Of a stretch of 64,000 nt of DNA, positions 55,481 through 63,929 are shown in pieces (the first letter of the stretch is position 1; the number at the start of each line of letters is the position of its first letter). The stretch is from Desmospora activa DSM 45169. Its GTDB lineage: Bacteria; Bacillota; Bacilli; Thermoactinomycetales; DSM-45169. Made by a program: the position numbers and the translations under genes. A model generated the notes under the pieces. That model saw only the letters and a program-made list of their open reading frames with translations. It searched no databases and had not been told where the DNA came from. The DNA is taken from NCBI RefSeq assembly GCF_003046315.1, contig NZ_PZZP01000001.1, positions 434,001-498,000 of the forward strand, written 5' to 3'.

Positions 55481-55646
55481 ATTCCACAAGCCTGAAGGCA
55501 TGGGGTTTTTATTGTTAATTTCATGAAAAAAAGGCCTCCTTGGCATGGGTTTATCAGAACTACGATATCATGTTCATCCCCACTAAAGCATAAAATCCAT
55601 TTGCACTGGAATAAAAGTAGATGAAAACCCAATGGGAGGGGTCGAT

Positions 55647-56969
55647 TTGTTTCAACCGGAGCTGGAAATTCTGGAGCGTCGTCGGTTGGAAGAACTACAG
55701 GTGGAGCGGTTGCAAACAACCCTGGAGCGGGTATATTCCTCTGTTCCATTTTATCGACAGCGGCTGGATCGAGCAGGGGTGAAGCCGAATCAAATCCGGT
55801 GTGTAGATGATGTGCGCCGGTTACCCTTTACACATAAGACGGATCTAAGGGAAGCGTATCCCTTTGGCTTATTTGCCGTTAAACCGAATAAGGTGGCCCG
55901 GATTCATGCTTCCTCTGGAACGAGCGGAAAGCCAACAGTAGTGGGGTACACAAAAGACGATCTACAGCGCTGGGCGGAAGTGTGTGCACGTGCGATTGTT
56001 ACTGCTGGAGGAAAGCCGGGGGATCGGTTGCACAATGCATATGGATACGGTTTGTTTACCGGTGGGTTGGGATTACATCAGGGCGCTCATCGCCTCGACA
56101 TGACGGTTATTCCTGCCTCTGTCGGTCAACGCAAACGTCATGTCCTGTTGATTCAGGATTTTCAGCCGCAAGGGGTTGCCGCTACCCCTTCTTTTATGCT
56201 TAGCCTGGGGGAAACGATGAAAGAATTGGGGATCGATCCGAGACAAACTTCGCTCTTGTATGGAATTTTTGGCGCGGAGCCGTGGTCGGAAGCGATGCGG
56301 ACAGCCTTAGAAGAGATGTGGGGAATGGATGCCTTGGATATCTATGGACTGTCGGAGGTGATTGGACCAGGAGTGTCGATTGAATGTCGCGAAGCAAAAG
56401 ACGGACTTCATATCGCGGAAGATCATTTTGTGGTGGAAGTGATTGATCCCGATTCAGCAGAACCCCTGCCGGATGGAGAAACCGGAGAATTGGTTTTTAC
56501 GTCCCTGACGAAAGAAGCATTTCCGATATTGCGCTATCGTACAGGGGACATCGCGTCCCTCACCCAGGAACGGTGTCGGTGTGGCCGTTCCCATGCCCGC
56601 ATGTCCCGTGTCAAAGGGCGGGTGGACGATATGCTTATCGTTCGTGGTGTCAATCTGTTTCCATCGGAGTTGGAAAATGTGATCATCCGCGTGGAGCAAT
56701 TAGCCCCCCATTATCAAGTGGTGCTTTCACAAAAGGAGGCGATCAATCGAATCACCTTAGAAGTAGAGGTGACAACTGGCTGGTGGGAACAACAGGGTAA
56801 AGTTCTCGATTACGAGCGGGAGGGTGTACACCAGCTTTATCAACGGGTGAAATCGCTGTTAAAGGAGAGGCTCGGCATTACTATAGAAGTAGCATTAAAA
56901 CCGCCCCATTCCCTACCCCGCGCAGAGGGAAAAGCGGTCCGGGTGATCGACCGTCGTGCAATCCGCTAA
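55647..56969 (+). CDS. paaK: phenylacetate-CoA ligase
   Basis: A 440-residue AMP-forming enzyme. HASSGTSGKPTVVGYT is the P-loop-like adenylate motif; DIYGLSEVIGPGV, ILRYRTGDI and the Cys-rich ERCRCGRSHARM followed by GRVDDMLIVRGVNLFPS are typical of PaaK. It makes phenylacetyl-CoA. GGGAGGGG at 55634-55641 points to TTG 55647 as start; ATG 55632 overlaps that site. No other paa genes are nearby, so it may act alone or supply a scavenging route. Confidence 0.92.
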   Translation: MFQPELEILERRRLEELQVERLQTTLERVYSSVPFYRQRLDRAGVKPNQIRCVDDVRRLPFTHKTDLREAYPFGLFAVKPNKVARIHASSGTSGKPTVVGYTKDDLQRWAEVCARAIVTAGGKPGDRLHNAYGYGLFTGGLGLHQGAHRLDMTVIPASVGQRKRHVLLIQDFQPQGVAATPSFMLSLGETMKELGIDPRQTSLLYGIFGAEPWSEAMRTALEEMWGMDALDIYGLSEVIGPGVSIECREAKDGLHIAEDHFVVEVIDPDSAEPLPDGETGELVFTSLTKEAFPILRYRTGDIASLTQERCRCGRSHARMSRVKGRVDDMLIVRGVNLFPSELENVIIRVEQLAPHYQVVLSQKEAINRITLEVEVTTGWWEQQGKVLDYEREGVHQLYQRVKSLLKERLGITIEVALKPPHSLPRAEGKAVRVIDRRAIR

Positions 56970-56992
56970 AAAAAGAGAAACAATCAGGATGA

Positions 56993-57340
56993 TTATTCCC
57001 GACAGGCACTTCCACCTGGCCAAATACCCATTGCTTCCAACTGCTTTCTTGTCTGTGGTGTTCCCAATTGATACACCAACTGATATACCTGTTGCAAAGT
57101 TCGGTCATAACCGTCGTTTTCACGGTTTTGGTTATAAGCGAGGAAAGGGATATGTGAGTCCCAAAACGTCTCCATATCCTCTACCGAGTTATTGCCGATC
57201 AAATTGTTTAATTGCTGCAATTCTTCCTGAGTCGCTTCGATCTCAAATTGAAAAGAAGAATCATCCGGTTGCTGCAAAACCTCGCCCATGGTCTCCCCGG
57301 AGTGGATAGAAACATAATAGCGGTTACGGCTGTGATCCAT
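56993..57340 (-). CDS. hypothetical conserved-looking protein (115 residues)
   Basis: It begins MDHSRNRYYVSIHSGETMG, with an acidic middle and a helical C-terminus (DRTLQQVYQLVYQLGTPQTRKQLEAM). ATG 57340 follows GGGAGGGAAG. Convergent with paaK. I do not recognise the family; it looks like a soluble cytoplasmic protein. Confidence 0.65.
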   Translation of the reverse strand: MDHSRNRYYVSIHSGETMGEVLQQPDDSSFQFEIEATQEELQQLNNLIGNNSVEDMETFWDSHIPFLAYNQNRENDGYDRTLQQVYQLVYQLGTPQTRKQLEAMGIWPGGSACRE

Positions 57341-57401
57341 CGAACTTCCCTCCGATCCCATTGTTTTTATGTAGAATACCAATTCATCGGATTTCTTATA
57401 C

Positions 57402-57441
57402 AAAAAAAGAGCCAGTGTCGACCCGAAGGTTGGACACTGGC
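57402..57441 (-). terminator. terminator of the small-protein gene at 57467
   Basis: Arms GCCAGTGTC/GACACTGGC (57411-57419, 57433-57441); on the minus strand the stem is followed by TCTTTTTTT. Confidence 0.9.
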
Positions 57442-57466
57442 TTGAGCTTGAAAGCGAAAGCGAAGG

Positions 57467-57685
57467 TTAGACACCTTGGCTGACGGCGTTGTCGTCGCTG
57501 CCGACCATGTTGTTGCTGTCGGAACCGATTTGGATCGGTACTTGGACGATAACGTTGATCAAACCGGCGGTGTTACGGACTTTTGCTTTGTTAATCGTGT
57601 TGGCTGCTGCTTTGAATTTTTCTTTTTTCAAACGGACATGCGCTTTTTTTCTTCTTTTTTTCTTTTTGATGCACCAGCAGTTCAT
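57467..57685 (-). CDS. small basic protein with hydrophobic core (72 residues), paralogue 1
   Basis: A Lys/Arg-rich N-terminus (CIKKKKRRKKAHVRLKKEK) is followed by NTAGLINVIVQVPIQIGSDSNN. ATG 57685 has AAAGGAGTG; an upstream GTG in frame is less likely. A matching relic lies at 58096. Small, low-complexity and clustered with similar genes, it could be a spore-layer protein, but this is only a guess. Confidence 0.6.
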   Translation of the reverse strand: MNCWCIKKKKRRKKAHVRLKKEKFKAAANTINKAKVRNTAGLINVIVQVPIQIGSDSNNMVGSDDNAVSQGV

Positions 57686-57727
57686 GTGTAACACTCCTTT
57701 TAAAAAATATAGTTAGATAGGGAATCG

Positions 57728-57946
57728 TTATCGTTGCTGACCGGATTGCTGATCATTAGAGGAAGGTGTGGGGCCATTGGAGGGTGGCGGCGGGTTTAGA
57801 TCTTGGAACAATTGTGCAACTAAGGTTCCTACACCGGTCACCAAGCCAGCAACATTGGTTAACACGTTTTGGATCAAGGTTCCAGGGTTAACTTGAATAG
57901 ACTGGCGAACCTGATTTGCCAGTTCTTGTATTTTCCTTTGGGCCAT
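57728..57946 (-). CDS. small protein with Pro/Ser/Gln-rich tail (72 residues)
   Basis: It begins MAQRKIQELANQVRQ, has a hydrophobic middle (VLTNVAGLVTGVGTLVAQLF) and a tail of Pro, Ser, Asn and Gln. ATG 57946 follows a strong AAAGGAGGTGA. Resembles in build the gene at 58308. Unknown function; spore-surface or membrane association is possible. Confidence 0.6.
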   Translation of the reverse strand: MAQRKIQELANQVRQSIQVNPGTLIQNVLTNVAGLVTGVGTLVAQLFQDLNPPPPSNGPTPSSNDQQSGQQR

Positions 57947-58095
57947 GAACTTCACCTCCTTTTATGAATCTAAGCTTTCGCTTTGCTATAATGTATAGCA
58001 TTTGGAGGGAAGTTGTGAGTAACTTTGGTTCGCTGTCTATGCCCCTTTTTTGCTTGATTACTAGTATAAAGGCAGGGACTCGCAGAAGCGGTCCC

Positions 58096-58299
58096 TTATT
58101 GATTCGTTGTGTTTGCGTTACTGTTTACCATGTGGGTGGCGTTTGCTGCAAATTGAATCGATATTTGAATGACGATATTGATCAACCCGCTGAGATTATA
58201 AATAACAGTTAGATTGATGGTCTCATTCCGATCAGGTTTCCTATTGGCATAGAGCGATTGTGAAGATCGCCGTTTTCCTCTGATTGAAGGTCTATATTT
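58096..58299 (-). pseudogene. paralogue 2 of the small basic protein, start codon not found
   Basis: A 67-codon open frame contains RGKRRSSQSL, then LSGLINIVIQISIQFAANATHMVN, aligning with NTAGLINVIVQVPIQIGSDSNNMVG of the gene at 57467. A good GAGGAGG lies at 58301-58307, but no ATG, GTG or TTG follows in this frame before the conserved part. It is either decayed or uses a rare start such as ATC. Confidence 0.5.
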
Positions 58300-58307
58300 C
58301 CCTCCTC

Positions 58308-58694
58308 TTATCGTGATGGTTTGGAAGGGTCACCGTTGGAGGAGGGGGTGTTGGAAGCACCGGGGTTGGCGGGGTTTTGATTCATCTGTGCTTGCATTTG
58401 TTGCTGCGCTTGTCGAAGAAGTTTTCTTTTTTGTTGATCCATTGTGTTCGTACTAAAACGAACGGCGTCCGTAATGAAATTGGCGAGGCTTTGAAACATA
58501 TTTCCCATTTGCTCGGCTTGCCCTTGTTTGGGCTGGGTAGATCCCGATTGGGCGGCTTGTGTGGGAGCATTATTGGGAAGTGGATCTTCGTTTAAAAAAT
58601 CATTGATCGCCTCATATACCTGTTTCCGGAGTTGATCTTCAAGCTGACGGGAAATCTGCTCCATCTGCTTTGGATCGGGTTTTTGTTGAGACAA
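58308..58694 (-). CDS. hydrophilic Gln/Asn/Pro-rich protein (128 residues)
   Basis: It begins LSQQKPDPKQMEQISRQLE; the middle has an amphipathic stretch (FQSLANFITDAVRFSTNTMDQQKRKLL) and the end is low complexity. TTG 58694 after GAAAGGAGTTG is the best start, as upstream in-frame ATGs lack a site. Same build as the 72-residue neighbour at 57728. Function unknown. Confidence 0.6.
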   Translation of the reverse strand: MSQQKPDPKQMEQISRQLEDQLRKQVYEAINDFLNEDPLPNNAPTQAAQSGSTQPKQGQAEQMGNMFQSLANFITDAVRFSTNTMDQQKRKLLRQAQQQMQAQMNQNPANPGASNTPSSNGDPSKPSR

Positions 58695-58731
58695 GGGTAA
58701 AACAACTCCTTTCGCAATCGATAATCTTTCC

Positions 58732-58929
58732 TTACAACATATAAGGAAGTGGACAAATTGGTGCGCCATTCATAGGGAAATAGGTTTTGATCCACACCCA
58801 AAATGAAGAGTAGGCTGATAAGATTGGGTGAACAATCAGACTCATAACCAAATGGATAGAAAACCATAATAAACAAGTGGATATAACCGTATAGAGAAGT
58901 TGAGACACCGATTGCGATCGCAGTTTCAT
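58732..58929 (-). CDS. small membrane protein (65 residues)
   Basis: It begins MKLRSQSVSQLLYTV and is hydrophobic for most of its length (one or two helices), ending MNGAPICPLPYML. ATG 58929 follows AAGGTGTG. First gene of the minus-strand small-protein cluster. Not recognised. Confidence 0.5.
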   Translation of the reverse strand: MKLRSQSVSQLLYTVISTCLLWFSIHLVMSLIVHPILSAYSSFWVWIKTYFPMNGAPICPLPYML

Positions 58930-59037
58930 CACACCTTATTTTTTTCCTAAACAAACAGTTGACTTTCATCTGTGTGCGTTATAAAATAATGATTGTCGAC
59001 GCGACAAGATGACTTTCAACAACACCACAATCATTGA

Positions 59038-59122
59038 GCCGAAGTGGCGGAATTGGCAGACGCGCACGACTCAAAATCGTGTTCCTTCGGGAGTGTGGGT
59101 TCGAGTCCCACCTTCGGTACCA
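59038..59122 (+). tRNA. tRNA-Leu (anticodon CAA)
   Basis: A class II tRNA of 85 bases: acceptor arm GCCGAAG pairing CTTCGGT, D-arm with GGCGGAATTGGCAGAC, anticodon stem CACGA/TCGTG with loop CTCAAAA (anticodon CAA), a variable arm and T-arm GTGGG-TTCGAGT-CCCAC. The CCA end is encoded. Confidence 0.97.
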
Positions 59123-59135
59123 AAAGAGTTATTAG

Positions 59136-59182
59136 GATGGGGATTCAGACGCTATATATGCGCTGAGTCCCCGTCTTTTTTA
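59136..59182 (+). terminator. terminator after tRNA-Leu
   Basis: Near-perfect stem GATGGGGATTCAG/CTGAGTCCCCGTC with further inner pairing, followed by TTTTTT. Confidence 0.93.
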
Positions 59183-59312
59183 CGTTGAAAAATCGTGTGT
59201 GGGGATATTTATACGTATACGTACGATCCGCGCGAGACAGGAGGAGGGGATAAGGGAAGTGAGCAGAGTAATGGCTTCTTTCCATTGTAAAGTGTTTATG
59301 ATATGGTTTGTT

Positions 59313-59452
59313 TAAAAAAAGAGAAAAGCAGGTGGGCCAACACCTACTTACTGTAATCTTGATTGTTGCTCCATTTCCACCAGTGTTATTTTAGATACAT
59401 ATTCTCCTTCCTTGGGGTTTGACCATATCATTAAGTTAAGAAATTGAATCAC
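59313..59452 (-). other. short ORF or gene 3' end followed by its own terminator
   Basis: On the minus strand a frame with possible starts GTG 59452 or ATG 59431 reads IQFLNLMIWSNPKEGEYV... and stops at 59348-59350. A 9-bp stem AAGTAGGTG/CACCTGCTT (59326-59349) and a U-run begin at the stop codon. It lacks a good ribosome site, so it may be the remnant of a membrane-protein gene. The rest of 59183-59664 holds only a TACGTATACGTA palindrome near 59210. Confidence 0.4.
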
Positions 59453-59664
59453 CCAAAAAAGAAGAATTGCACAAGATGCTCAATTTCTCGTTTTGGGGAA
59501 AGTTTATTTTTATTAGGTTTATGGATATGCGTTGAGACCCCTACGAGATTGTTTATGTTGATTTTCCGCGCCCACAGGGGTCTATACGAAAGGGTTTAAG
59601 AGGGAGCGTGCCCTAAGTTTTTTATTTTTGCTAACTTTAATTTTTAATAAATGGGGAGTGGAAT

Positions 59665-60261
59665 ATGGAAAATAACGTTTTTGAACAAATTGCAAAAAAA
59701 TATGATACAGAAGAAAGAATTGAATTAGCAAAAGTTATAGTTAAGGAAGTAAGGCCAGAATTACGAAATAGTAAATCAAGATCATTAATAGACTATGGGA
59801 GTGGTACTGGTCTAATTGGTTTGGAATTATCGGATTTAGTAGATTCTATTTTGTTAGTAGATTCATCAAAACAAATGTTGGAGGTTGCGAAAGCTAAAAT
59901 TTCGCACAAAGGAATTACCAACTCAAAAGTACTTTATTCAGATTTTACTCAAGAAACTCCTAAACGTAAGGCAGACATAGTTTTAATGTCACTAGTCCTT
60001 CTTCATATTCCGGATACTAAAAAAATTCTACAAGAATTGTTCAAAATCTTAAATGATGGTGGTAAGCTAATTATTATTGATTTTGACAAAAACGACAAAA
60101 TAAATCATCCGAAAGTTCATAACGGTTTTTCGCATGAAGAACTGAAAAAAAGATTATCCGACGTTGGATTTAAATCAATTAAAATTAAGACATTTTATTT
60201 TGGTAATCGTATTTTTATGAATCAAGATGCCTCAATCTTTATATCCAGTAGTATAAAGTGA
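59665..60261 (+). CDS. class I SAM-dependent methyltransferase
   Basis: A 198-residue protein. LIDYGSGTGLIGLEL is motif I for S-adenosylmethionine, LLVDSSKQMLEVAKAK motif II, and GGKLIIIDFDKND motif III. The substrate is unknown. Codons are strongly A/T-ended compared with the GC-richer neighbours, which suggests recent acquisition. ATG 59665 follows GGGGAGTGG. Confidence 0.9.
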   Translation: MENNVFEQIAKKYDTEERIELAKVIVKEVRPELRNSKSRSLIDYGSGTGLIGLELSDLVDSILLVDSSKQMLEVAKAKISHKGITNSKVLYSDFTQETPKRKADIVLMSLVLLHIPDTKKILQELFKILNDGGKLIIIDFDKNDKINHPKVHNGFSHEELKKRLSDVGFKSIKIKTFYFGNRIFMNQDASIFISSSIK

Positions 60262-60712
60262 TTTCTTCTTTTCTTGATACGTATGGAGCGCATAACCTTT
60301 TGGTCCCGATAGGGTATTGACCATTGTAAGTGACTCCTTCCGTATGGCTCTTTTGTCGCACAACTTCGGCTTAGAGTGCTAAAACCGGTTCACAAACCAA
60401 CAAACCAGCGTAAGTCCCTTGGGACTTGCGTTTTTTCCTGTGCCCGGCATAGGCCACGTTCTCAAAGGCTTAACGTAGTATTATTTCTTGAAAAAAGTCC
60501 ACTTTAAGATTAAGTCAAAAACAAAAATGCCATAGATGCGCTCAATTATTTATCGGTGGCGCTTTTGGATTCAAAAAAGATCAATTACCACACTAGGTTT
60601 TTTAGTAGAGATCCAGCTTCAGCAACACTGTATCGGTACACTTCTGTTAAATGGAGATTGTTTGATTTCGCATATCGATATACCATGTTTTCAAGTGTTT
60701 AGAGAGGAGGGA
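60262..60712. other. gap between the methyltransferase and the DMT permease
   Basis: Apart from the terminator at 60408 I see no gene. An open frame from 60536 in frame with the permease lacks a ribosome site and similarity to the family, so it is treated as untranslated leader. Confidence 0.5.
60408..60436 (+). terminator. terminator after the methyltransferase
   Basis: Perfect stem CGTAAGTCCC/GGGACTTGCG (one G-U) with a TT turn, then TTTTTT. Confidence 0.85.
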
Positions 60713-61624
60713 ATGAAAATAAGCCAGACAGGACTGAAACTCGCCTATTTGTCAGCATTGTTGAATGCGGTCATCATCGGCTTTTCGTTTTTGTTTACCA
60801 AAATCGCGCTTGCGTATTCCTCCCCGATTGATACGCTGACCTATCGTTTTGCTGTTTCCTTTGCAGTGATGTCAATTCTGGTTGGGTTTAGTCGAATCAA
60901 TCTGGATTACCGCGGTAAACCTTTTTATCTAGCGTTGCTGCTGGCAACGATGTACCCGCTTGGATTCTTTACGTTGCAAGCGTTTGGGTTAAAATACGCC
61001 ACCTCTGCTGAGGGAGGTATTTTATACGCTTTCACACCAGTTCTGACGATGATACTCGCCGCTGTCTTTTTAAAAGAAGTGACAACCCGTCTACAAAAGC
61101 TGTCGATCTTTCTTTCGGTATTTGGAGTTGTGTTCATCTTTATCATGAAGGGAAGTAGTATCGATCTATCGAACGTGACGGGTATTTTTCTGTTGTTCTT
61201 CTCGTGCTTGGCTTTTGCCGGATACAGCGTTTTGGCCCGTTCGCTTTTGCGAGTTTACAGCCCAATGGAAATCACTTATTTAATGTTGGGGATCGGCTTT
61301 ATCACTTTTTTTGCGATATCACTTACCGATCATGTAATCACTGGAACACTTGACACCTTCATCGCACCCCTTGCAAGTGGTAGTTTTATCGTGTCAATCC
61401 TCTACCTTGGAGTGATGTCCTCCCTTGTCACTGCTTTGACGGCAAATTATGCTTTATCAAAAATAGAAGCTTCAAAAATGAGTGTATTCACTAACCTTTC
61501 GACTGTCGTCTCCATTGCGGCGGGGGCGATGTTCCTTGGGGAAGAAGTTTCAATGTATCATATCATCGGTTCGGTACTGATTATAACGGGGGTTTGGGGG
61601 GCGAATCGCTTGGGGAAAGCCTGA
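60713..61624 (+). CDS. EamA/DMT family permease
   Basis: A 303-residue membrane protein with ten helices in two EamA repeats (residues ~10-140 and ~155-300; FSFLFTKIALAYSSPIDTLTYRF and YALSKIEASKMSVFTNLSTVVSIAAGAMFLGE). DMT permeases export metabolites such as amino acids or drugs. ATG 60713 follows AGGAGGGA. A nitroreductase remnant follows four bases later. Confidence 0.9.
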   Translation: MKISQTGLKLAYLSALLNAVIIGFSFLFTKIALAYSSPIDTLTYRFAVSFAVMSILVGFSRINLDYRGKPFYLALLLATMYPLGFFTLQAFGLKYATSAEGGILYAFTPVLTMILAAVFLKEVTTRLQKLSIFLSVFGVVFIFIMKGSSIDLSNVTGIFLLFFSCLAFAGYSVLARSLLRVYSPMEITYLMLGIGFITFFAISLTDHVITGTLDTFIAPLASGSFIVSILYLGVMSSLVTALTANYALSKIEASKMSVFTNLSTVVSIAAGAMFLGEEVSMYHIIGSVLIITGVWGANRLGKA

Positions 61625-61628
61625 TAAG

Positions 61629-61814
61629 GTGAAGGCGAAAGGACTCGATTCGTGCCCGATGGGCGGATACGATGTCAATAAATTCGTTGAAGCGTTTAAT
61701 GTTCCATCACAGTATATTCCGGTAGTGCTGATCGCCATTGCCAAAGCGGCTAAACCTGCTCGTCCGTCTGTTCGCTTCCCGGTTGAGCAAACGATCGTCT
61801 GGAATGGTTTCTGA
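61629..61814 (+). pseudogene. nitroreductase family protein, C-terminal fragment
   Basis: A 61-codon frame with AKGLDSCPMGGYDVNKF, then PVVLIAIAKAAKPARPSVRFPVE and an end in TIVWNGF, the characteristic last quarter of nitroreductases of about 200 residues. The FMN-binding N-terminal part is missing. It starts at a GTG only four bases after the permease stop, consistent with a deletion that fused the remnant onto that operon. Confidence 0.8.
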
Positions 61815-61863
61815 CGGTTAGGGAATGCTTGTCGCGAGATTACCGAAATTAGGGGGATTATCC

Positions 61864-62640
61864 ATGAGCGAGCTAAATCTTTTATTTCGCAAACGAATCG
61901 GCTTTCCCGAAAAAGAACATCTTTCATTTGAAAACTTGGACAACGTTCTTGCGAAAACGGCCCAAAACATCCCTTTTGAGAATTTATGTATTATCGGAGA
62001 GAAAAGCAAGGATATCTCCAAGCAAAACTTAGTTGAAAAGATCCTGGTCAAAAAAGAAGGCGGTTTATGTTATGAACTAAATTCGATTTTCTATTTCTTC
62101 TTGATCGAAAACGGTTTTGACGCCGTCCTTGTGCGTGGGGTTGTATATAAAAATGAGTTACAAGAATATCTGACAATCGGAAGAACCCATGTTGCCATCC
62201 TCATTACGCATAAAGAGCAAAAGTATCTAATCGATACCGGTTTTGGAGGGAATCTGCCATTAAAGCCTGTTCCTTTAACCAGGGAGGTTGTAGCCTCTGA
62301 TAATGGAGAATTTCGGGTCAAGAAAGAAAAAAGTGAACACGGGGACTACATTTTGGAGTTGAAATTGAAACATAAAGATACGGATTGGAAAATAGGATAT
62401 GCTTTTGATTCCAAAAAGCCCATCTCAGATGTATCGGAGTTTAATGATATCCAACGAATCATCACTGAACACCCAGACTCTCCATTTAATAAAAGTCCTT
62501 TGATTACCAAACTGACCAACCGCGGAAATATAACATTGACAAACACTTCATTTACACAATGGGATAATGGACTCGTTACAAAAGAGAAAATCGAGAGCGA
62601 AAGATTTAATGAGCTGTTAAAACGATATTTTGAAATGTAG
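61864..62640 (+). CDS. arylamine N-acetyltransferase
   Basis: A 258-residue NAT. The catalytic triad is complete: Cys69 (GGLCYELN), His109 (RTHVAI) and Asp124 (DTGFGG), with the N-terminal helical bundle (IPFENLCI) intact. It acetylates arylamines or hydrazines from acetyl-CoA, a detoxification role. ATG 61864 follows TAGGGGGATT; an upstream ATG at 61825 is in frame but without a site. Confidence 0.92.
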   Translation: MSELNLLFRKRIGFPEKEHLSFENLDNVLAKTAQNIPFENLCIIGEKSKDISKQNLVEKILVKKEGGLCYELNSIFYFFLIENGFDAVLVRGVVYKNELQEYLTIGRTHVAILITHKEQKYLIDTGFGGNLPLKPVPLTREVVASDNGEFRVKKEKSEHGDYILELKLKHKDTDWKIGYAFDSKKPISDVSEFNDIQRIITEHPDSPFNKSPLITKLTNRGNITLTNTSFTQWDNGLVTKEKIESERFNELLKRYFEM

Positions 62641-62657
62641 GGTTCACCATTGTTTGA

Positions 62658-62708
62658 ACGGGGATTCATCGATCACCGATCACCGATCGATAAGTACCCG
62701 TCTTTTTT
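62658..62708 (+). terminator. terminator after the acetyltransferase
   Basis: Outer stem ACGGG/CCCGT (62658-62662, 62697-62701) and inner ATCGATC/GATCGAT enclosing a GATCACC direct repeat, then TTTTTT. Confidence 0.75.
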
Positions 62709-62837
62709 GTGCTTAAAAAGTGAGCGGAAAAAGGGAAGTCAATGCCAAAGTTTTATCTCAACTAATCCTTTTGGCGTATTTTCACAAAAAGGACAAAATG
62801 GGACATCAAAAAGAAATCCTACTTACGAATAATTGAA

Positions 62838-62853
62838 TAGGGCATCAGAAGAT
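62838..62853 (+). promoter_or_regulatory. small hairpin before the surface-protein ribosome site
   Basis: GGCATC-AGAA-GATGCC, 27 bases before ATG 62881 and 6 bases before AAAAGGGGG. Its nearness to the ribosome site may stabilise the transcript or tune translation. Confidence 0.35.
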
Positions 62854-62880
62854 GCCACATGAAAAGGGGGAAAACTGAAT

Positions 62881-63882
62881 ATGGCAACCTTGTTGAGAAG
62901 AGTGGCATTACTTGCAATCTTAGCGCTCTTTATGGCTCCATTGTCCGCGTATGCGACTGAAGGGGATTCCTATGCGCTGGATGTAACAACCGAGGTAGAA
63001 GGGAATAGTATTTCGGTTACAGCCACCATTGAAAATGCGGAAACAGCTACATCAGGGGAGTGGAAAATCGTCCCCTTTGGAAAAAACAATGCAGGTAAGC
63101 CGGCAACTCAACCACAATCTGAGGAATTAAGCTTCTCCGGTACCTGGAACGATCTTGCACCCGGGGAATACTGCTTTAAGGTGCACTATACCGGCAAGTT
63201 GGATGGTGCGACATCCAACACTGTCTTAAAAAAGGACAAAGTGTGTGCAACCGTAGAGGGTGTCGATGAACCGGGTGATGAAAACGGTAACGATGGAGAA
63301 GAACCATCGAATGAAGAACCGAAAGAAGAAGAGCCTGAGGAATCTCCTGTAACGGAATGCACTGATCTGGAAAACTTAGATCCGGAAGATTTCCATGAGA
63401 TCACCATCGATCAAAAAGATGCCGGAGACTCCATCAAAGTTACTGCAACATTGCCGGGCAACAATGTAGACGGCGCATGGGAGTTCATGGCTGGTTTGTG
63501 GGATGCAGAAGAGCCGGATGTGGTGGAAACCAAAATTGCTACCGAAAAAACCGTAACCTTCTCCATTCCGAAGAGCAAGTTGGCCAAAGAAGGCGATTAC
63601 CTCATCTTAGTTGTCTTCTCCGGCACCATTGACGGAAAGGAATGTCAGTGGGGTATTGGATTGGATGGCTTCTACCTGGAGGATGAGGAAGGGGCAATCG
63701 CTCCTCCGACAAAGGATGTGCCGAAACCAACCACTCCTGAAGGAAAAGAACGGGTCATTAAAAATGCAAAAGGTGGAAAAATGCCGAACACTGCAGCACC
63801 GATGGTTACCAACTTCGCCTTGGGCGCGTTAATGATGGTAGCAGGGGTAGGTCTGCTGGTATATCGCCGCTTTAGCTTCTAA
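62881..63882 (+). CDS. cell-wall surface protein with MPNTA sorting-like signal
   Basis: A 333-residue secreted protein: signal peptide (residues 1-26, cut near AYA-TEG), two related beta-rich domains (~30-130 and ~165-270, each with I-S/K-VTAT and a late EYCFKVHYTGKLDG or DYLILVVFSGTIDG-like strand), joined by an acidic Glu/Pro-rich linker, and a C-terminal sorting signal: GKMPNTAAP, a hydrophobic helix and RRFSF. MPNTA resembles LPNTA, used by class D sortases of spore-formers, rather than LPXTG. No sortase gene is next to it in the window. ATG 62881 follows AAAAGGGGG. Confidence 0.8.
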   Translation: MATLLRRVALLAILALFMAPLSAYATEGDSYALDVTTEVEGNSISVTATIENAETATSGEWKIVPFGKNNAGKPATQPQSEELSFSGTWNDLAPGEYCFKVHYTGKLDGATSNTVLKKDKVCATVEGVDEPGDENGNDGEEPSNEEPKEEEPEESPVTECTDLENLDPEDFHEITIDQKDAGDSIKVTATLPGNNVDGAWEFMAGLWDAEEPDVVETKIATEKTVTFSIPKSKLAKEGDYLILVVFSGTIDGKECQWGIGLDGFYLEDEEGAIAPPTKDVPKPTTPEGKERVIKNAKGGKMPNTAAPMVTNFALGALMMVAGVGLLVYRRFSF

Positions 63883-63897
63883 TTGGATACAAACTGA

Positions 63898-63929
63898 ACC
63901 GACTTTGCTGCGGCAGAGTCGGTTTTTTT
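63898..63929 (+). terminator. terminator of the surface-protein gene
   Basis: Arms ACCGACT/AGTCGGT (63898-63904, 63917-63923) with inner GC/GC pairing, then a run of seven T. Confidence 0.9.

Noticed and set aside
58592-58969. 125-codon minus-strand frame overlapping the small-protein cluster
   Set aside because: It overlaps two better-supported starts with ribosome sites and lacks one of its own.
59204-59225. TACGTATACGTA palindrome as an operator
   Set aside because: Isolated, with no promoter or gene start placed to be controlled by it.
60536-60712. N-terminal extension of the DMT permease by 59 residues
   Set aside because: No ribosome site at 60536, residues unlike the family, and AGGAGGGA directly before ATG 60713.
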